DNA of 64,000 nucleotides from Flammula alnicola (lineage: Eukaryota; Basidiomycota; Agaricomycetes; Agaricales; Strophariaceae). Location of the stretch: positions 1 through 64,000 of the forward strand of contig JADNRV010000198.1 of assembly GCA_015499995.1 (NCBI GenBank), given 5' to 3'. Below are positions 57,586 through 64,000 of this stretch, one piece after another. Both the position numbers and the translations under genes were made by a program. Within the stretch, counting starts at the first letter, position 1, and the number at the start of each line of letters is the position of its first letter. The notes beneath the pieces were generated by a model. That model did no database searches. It saw nothing but the letters and a program-made list of their open reading frames with translations, and was not told where the DNA came from.

Positions 57586-58599
57586 CTAGTAGTAGTCGCC
57601 TTCAACGACCTTTGAAATGGCGTGGCGAAGGTCCCAGGTGGAGATACCACTCCAGATCCCATCCATAGTGACCTGGAATCCAGTAGCTTTCGACTTAAGG
57701 ATCATTGTGAAAGGGACCTCCAGAACACCGCGGCTGACCGTCGAGACTGCCTTGATGGTTTGGTGAGGGCCGGCTTTCACCGGGAAGGTGACGATATAGC
57801 TCTTGGTGTACGTGGTGCTCTCGCCCATGGTCCACTCATTCGTGAGCGAGGTGTTAATGCTGAATCCCGCATCGGCGACCAAGGGTATACCCGCCTTGAA
57901 CTTCATTCCGACACTGACTGTAAAGCCAACCCTATATTGGAAAGTAGACGTCTGGCTCTCGGTGTCATTGATCGCCAACGACATCGTCTGTTCCTCGTCG
58001 GTCTCGTTTTTGAGAGTCTGGTTTCCAACAACGATGGGCGTGGTGGACAGGATCTTCCCAGCATCGAGATTGTAATGGACGTCGACGACTTCGACATCCT
58101 CGAAGAGGTATGTCCAGTATTGGTCATCGTACCTTGTCTTGTTGGCATTATAGTTGTGGAACGTCGGATCCGGGGAACGACGCGAGTAAATAACTTGGTT
58201 AGTCGCTATGTCGCGGAGACGGAAATAGTTGGCCAACTTTCCAGACCCTGGCTGCATTTAATTGGTCACCCATAATGTCCGTGATAAAGATGGTATGCTT
58301 ACCTCCAATGTGAACCTATACTCGGCGGAGCCATCCCCACTTGTGTGATAGACAGAGTGATCTTTATCTGCCGGCACATACAGGAACTTTCCAGTGACGT
58401 TGCCCCTGATGGCGACTTCGCCAGAATGACCCCCAGTTCCGTGGAGGAGCTGAAAGAACTGTTCGTCATGCGTTCCCTTCGCAGGATCGTAATGAAGGAC
58501 CTGAGGGTCAGAATTGCGAGAGACGATAACGTATCCGCTATTATAGTTGATAAGGCGGAACGAGATCCCAGTGGGAGGAATGTATAAAATTTCAGACAT
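57586..58599 (-). CDS. Beta-trefoil lectin fused to aerolysin-type pore-forming domain (LSL-like)
   Basis: Two exons (58303-58599 and 57586-58251) give a 320-residue protein. The first about 150 residues have the ricin-B-like beta-trefoil plan: repeated short strands with aromatic and Asp/Gly positions where sugar binds. The remainder is a Ser/Thr-rich, beta-rich module with an alternating amphipathic hairpin region, as in aerolysin-like pore formers. The arrangement matches the hemolytic lectin of Laetiporus sulphureus (LSL) and relatives, which bind galactose-containing glycans and can oligomerise in membranes. Like those proteins it lacks a signal peptide. The reading frame is intact. In mushrooms such proteins are considered defence against fungivores; activity here is inferred only. 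Confidence 0.8.
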
Positions 58600-59707
58600 A
58601 GTTTTTGAGAGCACGATGGGCTCGGGGTACTGGCCACAAAATATTTGGGATAAAGGGTTAGTTGAACCTTGCAAAGCTCCGACTTCCTCTTAGCTTTATA
58701 GCGTTCACTGGAGTCATTCATTAGGGATAAAAATTCACTGTTTGTTTCTTGATCCATGACAGTTCTTCCAGTTCCATTGACAGAGAACACAGATAACGCC
58801 GCAGTCAACTCATTGTAGGATAATGAGAGCAGGGTGTAATTGGGAACATTGAAATAGGGTGGCCTCTCAAGTCTAGAGGTCATTGGCTGGGTCAAGGCTG
58901 TGCTGACTCGGCTGAGCGCTAAACGTCTTGGCAACGTCTTGGTTCCCAATAGATAATAAGATATGTTGTTCTGCATCCAGGTAGATTCAGTAATAGTGAA
59001 ACGTGAATACATACCAGTATACAGTACCTAAATACACCCCACTAATCGAGACGAATGGAGCCCATTTGAGTGGCAATACCCAAAGAGGGAATGCGCCGAG
59101 AATGTCCTAGTATGGAAATGATGGCGATGAAAGGGTGAGGCAATGACCCAGCAGCAGTACTGTACTCTAGAACAGTCGAAGTACTCTATGGCAGCTTCAT
59201 CAGACGTGTCTCGTGTGCCCTCTCGTTATATGTACTAATGATAGGTGTGGCGAGGCTCCCATAAAACTATCTTGAGCGCGGTCCCGCCTATTACCTCAGG
59301 CTCTAGACGTGGCGCAGTGACAACTCGCGAATGTACCTAGTTTCCATCTGCCTTGTAAGTATGCATTTCTTTATCCGATACATATAGAGGTGTTCTCTGG
59401 AGCCAGTCAGGGTCACTTTCTCTTCGCTGCAATGGCGAGGCCGGCCGGGAACGAACTCGGTAACATTGAACAATTATACTTCACAAGCGAAATTCAAACT
59501 GGCAGGCGACCTGTAATGGGACGGCTTTCAACCCCAGCCAGCGTGGCGTTTACCTATTCTCACTGTTTAGCTCGAGGAGCCGTCGGCCTTGATGCACGAT
59601 GCATGAATGGTATTCATCCTATCGCACTGCAATTTCGCCAACTTGAAAGGCGACAGTACTTGGTACGATCCGACCAATCGCCTGCAGTACCTAAGCACCC
59701 ATCTAGC
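58600..59707. other. Intergenic, no supported gene
   Basis: Upstream of the lectin gene and downstream of NMD3. A minus-strand open frame overlapping the lectin start (58299-59012) has no domain and is probably a shadow. No RNA gene recognised. Confidence 0.45.
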
Positions 59708-61690
59708 CTAGGTAGTCTCTTCATTGCCATCTGCATCTCCAGCACCAAGCGTCATCTCATCGAAGCCCTCCAACAGCTCATCCAGCTTGACATCAGGGAA
59801 GTCAGGCTCTTCCTCCTCGGCATCTTCTTCGACGCCAGCCACGGCACTCGGTTTCACGAGTTCCGCAGGAACCGCCACCTCGTCGACATCCATAGCGAAC
59901 TGCGCCTTCTTCCTGGGCTTACGAGTTACCGGCTCGGGCGGTGCCATTGTGACTTCTGGTGCCTTGTAAAGGTTAATACCAGAACGCAGCTCGGGGTCTT
60001 CCTCAAGATCGCGCAAGAACAACTCGTAGTCCTGTTCGACCTTCTTCTGATCTCTGCCTCCCATACGGCCGATAGCACCGCGCGCCCCACTCGTCTCGCC
60101 GTCCTCGCCCGCCTCTTTCGCGATACTGCGGAGTTTCCAGTTTCTAGCTTTGCTCTTCTTCCGGCGATTGGGATACGTCTTCTTCACGAGGATGATATCG
60201 GGTATCCGTGATTGAGGGAGTTCGGCGAAGTGATCCGAGTTGTAGTTCGCGTTCGTGAGGAAATAGCCAAGCACGGTGTCACCTGGTTGGAGGATGGCGC
60301 CGAGGTGTGTACGGGTGTGGAAGACCTGGTTCGTGAGGCCGGAGGATTCATAGTCCATCATGTTGTCATCCTCCGCTGACACAGCCCAGTCGAGGTGAAG
60401 GCACCGCCGAGAGCGACTTGGGCGTCTGCCAGAATGAGCTTGCCTTTCTGCCGTGTGAAGTCTGGCTCGATATCGAGAACGGTGAATTCCACAAGGTCGG
60501 TGACGGAGGCCAGGGAATCGAAGGGTGCCCGCCAGTAGATCTGGGCAGGTATATCGCATGTCTGTAGCGTTTGTGGGTCTAGTAGTTGTAGAGAGTTGCC
60601 GACGCGGATGCACACAGTCAAGGGGCTGATGTTGCTGAAATTACGGGCTTGTTTTAGTGGCATGCAGACGAGATCATCTTTGCATATTGGAACGATCTCC
60701 ACGGAGAATGTATATTTGAAGTTCGCTGTACTGCTGTGAATATCTGACGAGAGTAGCTGTTCAGATGCTTTTGATCTGGATAGATATACGGGTTAATTCT
60801 GTTATCGTATAGACAAGAAATTGACGAGACTCACTTGATAGGTGCGACGCCAGCCAAAAATTCGACCATCTTCAATGCGTGACTTTTCTGGCTGTAGAAG
60901 AAATCCAGACCATCGCGCACTTCCTTGATCGAGATCGTGTCCTTCTGAGCGTTGTGCTTGAGGATAAGTTGTTCCAAGTACAAGAACGTACGCTTGTGGG
61001 GGACTTTCTGTCGGACCTGGACGAGAGCTTTCCAAGTGTTTTTTGCGGCAAGTTTGGCGCAATCTGGACATTGGCCGTGTTGTACGAGATACTCGATCTC
61101 AAACGTTTGCTCCAGAATCGTGTTCGTCAAAACCTATCAGAAAGTCAGTGCCTGCCAATGAATAGAGGTAATGTATGTAGGACTCACTTCTTTCTGTATC
61201 GTCATCGACACACGTAACCGTTTTGAATGGGGTTCCGTCCATATGAAGTGCGCTTCCGTCAACCGCACTTTATTCAGTCCCTTCAGCTTTTTCAGACAAA
61301 TTGCGAGAAGTTCTGCCGATTCTGGCTTTGCGAGGGTCCATGATTGTGGGGGAGATAGAAAACGTTCACAGTTACGACAAAAGGACACAGCAGCTATGCA
61401 GATCTTGGTCAGAACCGCAATAACATAGCCAAGAAACAAGTCTAGAAGCGTACCTTGCTTGGGTATCCTTCTGTAATATCAACACTAAGAAAGATTCAGG
61501 AAATGCAGATAAATGCCGGTTATAGAACGCACGTATTTCTTAGGCAAGCAACACACAGATTTGCCGAATTTGGCACGATGGGTGTACCTATATCTCCAAG
61601 GTCAATACGCGGCCCAAAAAGTGGAGGTAAGATCTTACCGCAATCGGCACATAGAACGCGATGGACTGCAGGGCCTGGCACAAACTCCAT
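59708..61690 (-). CDS. NMD3: 60S ribosomal subunit export adaptor Nmd3
   Basis: Adaptor that carries pre-60S subunits to the Crm1 exporter. ATG at 61690. The N-terminal zinc region shows LCADCGTPIVPNSANLCVACL across an intron, then VDITEGYPSK, FCRNCERFLSPPQSW and, later, QCPDCAKLAAKNTW. Further conserved blocks are SQKSHALKMVEFLAGVAP, KQARNFSNISPLTVC, FTVLDIEP and FHTRTHLGAILQPGDTVLGY. The C-terminus is acidic, as expected for the region with the export signal. After ADAQVALGGAFTST the frame shifts by one base at GGG/CCC (60385-60387); adding one G would continue as GAVSAEDDNMMDYESS. Because NMD3 is essential I take this as a likely consensus error. The gene is divergent from UGGT, with 263 bp between the start codons. 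Confidence 0.88.
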
Positions 61691-61953
61691 TGCGAGGGAA
61701 GTGTAAAAGCAGCGATGGCTTTTAGAGATGGCGGAAAGGCTTTATACACCTGCGATTTAGTCAGCTACAGAACTGATAAAAACGGGACCGAGGAGACAAG
61801 ATGAAAAATCTCGGGCACGTGGCCTCGAAATGCACGGTTATCTTATCAGATAAAGTACTTTGGTTGACGTGTCGAGGCGAAGTCCAGAAAGACTTTATAT
61901 TTCGACCACGTTGACCATATGCAATCCTTAGACTTACTGACTAGAAGACCAAT

Positions 61954-64000
61954 ATGAAACGAGCTTTCGTGCTGCTCGCGGCATCCCTGACTACTCTGCA
62001 AGTCGCAGGGACTTCAAGTCCACCTGTCAAGGCGACGTTGAGGTCGTCATGGCCAGCACCTCCATTCCTCGCAGAGATTCTGTAAGCTGACTGGTTTTGC
62101 GTCGTCGAGTTTATATTGATAACTTCTTAGAGAGACAGTTTCGTTAGAGAATCCAGATGCATTCTTTACCTATGTTGACCTCCTCACCGGGCCAGATGGA
62201 TTGGCCTCGCCTGCTACTATGACTCCCGAAGCAATTCACCAGGCGGCTCTTGAAATTGCTATTGACAATGGAATTATACCAGACCCAGGATCATTGGTTA
62301 CCGTGCAAATGAACCTTGCCATGCACGCAGCAACTCCCAAACTCGAAGCCTTCTATAACTATTACGAGGACAGCCATCACGACAGCCGTGGAACGGAATG
62401 TGGTTCATGGGTAGACTGGTATGGAGAGGTAGTGTGCGACGTCGAGACTTTGGCGCATTTAGCGGGAGTGGAGGCTATTGATCCTCCGAAGCTTTCTGGC
62501 ACTGAACTGTACGTCTTTCCACTCGACTCTTGGCACGCTCACGTAACCTTCGCTACAGGTTGCAAACTACGCCTAAGATCTAACTTTTGATCACATATTT
62601 CCTCCTCCGGCCGACATTCTAGAGCGACCCCCTCGAACAGCCATTCTTTACGCGTCTTTGACATCTTCCAACTTCCGTGAACTCCACACATACTTGCTTA
62701 CACTGGTCAACAGACTCGACCCTCACGTGGAGTACGTTTTCCGGCATCTACCTCCATCGAATCCACCACAAGCGAGAAATTTTTTGTCGGGTTATGGCGT
62801 CGCTCTTGATCTGAAGAAAATGGACTACCTCGCTCTCGACGACAGAAACCTGAATTCGGAAGGTGAATATTGCTACTTTGACGTTCCGTCATTCGCTAAG
62901 GTGATTTATGACAGGAACAACAAGTTCGGGTTCGAAATCCGAGAGTGAAGGACAGGAGCAGCGGGTCGATCCATTGCTGCCTCTCCTCCTTGCCCATCCC
63001 GAAAACACCACTGCGCCTGACTCGAGCGTTGCATTGACGTCAGAAGAACTCGAGAGTAAGGTTGTGCAATATACACATCTTCATCCCTAACAATTTCTCT
63101 CTATAGCACTCGGAGCAAAAGCCGCTCAAATAATTGCCGATTCATCCGAACCTCTCAACATCTTAACTCAATTATCGCAAAACTTTCCGAAATACGCGAC
63201 GACACTCGCTCGACGCGTCGTCGTCAACGAAAGCATCGCCGAAGAGCTCCACAACAACTCTCTCCGTGTTCCAAGGGGCATAAACGTGATGTGGCTCAAT
63301 GGACTTCAAGTCGAGGCCAAAGATGTGCATCCTTTTGGACTCTTGCGATCATTGAAAAAAGAAAAGGCTGTTATGCAGTCGTTAACGTCACAAGGACTGC
63401 AGACGTCGCAGGTTTTGGAACTGTTGACACATCCTGCTATCGCTGCGACGCAGAAGGACAGTGGTGCGTTGGATTCCTTGTTCGATGCCAGTGATCGTTT
63501 AGAAGGAGGGGATATTATCGTATGGTGGAATGATATGGAGAAGGATAAGAGGTAAGTCACCGGATCGTGTCTTCCTCTCATTTGATTCATTTATCTCTTA
63601 TTAGGTATGCTCGGTGGAACCCCTCAATATATGCAGTACGTCTGGAAATGTTTCCTCCTCGATTGCTTTCTTTATTCTCATTACTCCTTCAGCTTTTGCG
63701 CCCGATGTTCCCTGGAGCTATGCCTAGCATCAAAGCCAATTTATTCAACGTCGTTCTCATTCTTGATCTCTCTCAAATGTCGAGTTTGAACTTAATCGCG
63801 GGTCCGATGACGAACATTATCAACCGCGATATCCCACTGAGGTTTGGTCTGGTCCCAGTTGCGGAAACCGAGGATGGTCAGTGAATATTGTCTAGCCCTG
63901 TTTAGATTCGGCGTTGATTGACATTTACTTCCAGGAAAAAAGATGGCGAAGCTTCTCTACCATCTCATCAAGAACTACGGGCGTAGGAAGACCTTGGGAT
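61954..64000 (+). CDS. UDP-glucose:glycoprotein glucosyltransferase (UGGT), 5' part, runs off window
   Basis: ER-lumen folding sensor that reglucosylates misfolded glycoproteins. ATG at 61954 begins a signal peptide (RAFVLLAASLTTLQVAG). The first blocks SSPPVKATLRSSWPAPPFL and ETVSLENPDAFFTYVDLL are the thioredoxin-like domain start of the family, followed by ECGSWVDWYGEVVCDVETL, HIFPPPADILERPPRTAILY, VALDLKKMDYLALDDRN, LTQLSQNFPKYATTLARRV, GINVMWLNGLQVEAKDV and IVWWNDMEKDKRYARW. Only the N-terminal thioredoxin-like tandem is in the window; the glucosyltransferase domain is beyond its end. At about 62580 (aagatc|taac) one base seems missing: with one added C the text would read KILTFDHIF as in relatives. 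All else is open. Confidence 0.88.

Noticed and set aside
58299..59012. 237-codon frame overlapping the lectin start
   Set aside because: Overlaps the lectin exon in another frame and has no domain.
59390..60211. 273-codon open frame opposite NMD3
   Set aside because: It is the antisense shadow of the conserved NMD3 C-terminal exon.

Overview
The window reads as nuclear DNA of an Agaricomycete (mushroom-forming basidiomycete). Genes are dense, lie on both strands and are cut by many introns of about 45-70 nt with GT..AG ends and CTNA-type branch sites. The content also fits: a Plavaka-type transposase, tyrosinases, a Clp1/clampless-like protein, a beta-trefoil/aerolysin-type lectin, a NACHT (STAND) remnant and a CK1-type kinase remnant. 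Gene calls are my own conceptual splicing and family recognition; no database search was run.

Layout. 0-5.3 kb is mobile-element territory: a Plavaka transposase, then minus-strand fragments of three unrelated housekeeping or regulatory genes (GATA zinc finger, ETF-beta, mitochondrial Lon), a 239-bp tandem duplication and a Helitron-like 3' end. 5.3-9 kb holds a small coiled-coil gene and a damaged acid sphingomyelinase gene. 9.6-25.5 kb is mostly housekeeping: Pol III subunit Rpc31, the mRNA export adaptor Yra1/ALYREF, a Clp1-like protein, a GFA-fold protein, a Pcl-type cyclin, TAF13, a cyclophilin-E-like RRM protein, a Zn2Cys6 regulator and a trypsin-fold protease with a coiled-coil insert. 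25.6-33.3 kb holds an old yellow enzyme, protoporphyrinogen oxidase and two members of a paralogous surface-protein family (a third lies at 44-45.6 kb).

33.7-46.6 kb is accessory: a dead NACHT gene, two intact tandem tyrosinases, a tyrosinase pseudogene and a head-to-head pair of CsbD-like stress genes. 47.5-50.4 kb is the splicing factor Clf1/Crooked neck, with a MITE just upstream. 53.6-58.6 kb holds a secreted tandem beta-sandwich protein, a CK1-like kinase remnant, an inverted copy of the tyrosinase pseudogene and a lectin/pore-forming protein. The right end is NMD3, divergent from the start of UDP-glucose:glycoprotein glucosyltransferase, which runs off the window.

Three observations stand out. 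First, the chimeric array of captured gene fragments beside a Helitron terminus. Second, a 675-nt intron in the Yra1 orthologue, paralleling the oversized autoregulatory intron of yeast YRA1. Third, apparent one-base deletions in four conserved genes (Zn2Cys6 regulator, NMD3, UGGT, sphingomyelinase), three of them in G or C runs, which look more like consensus errors than biology.
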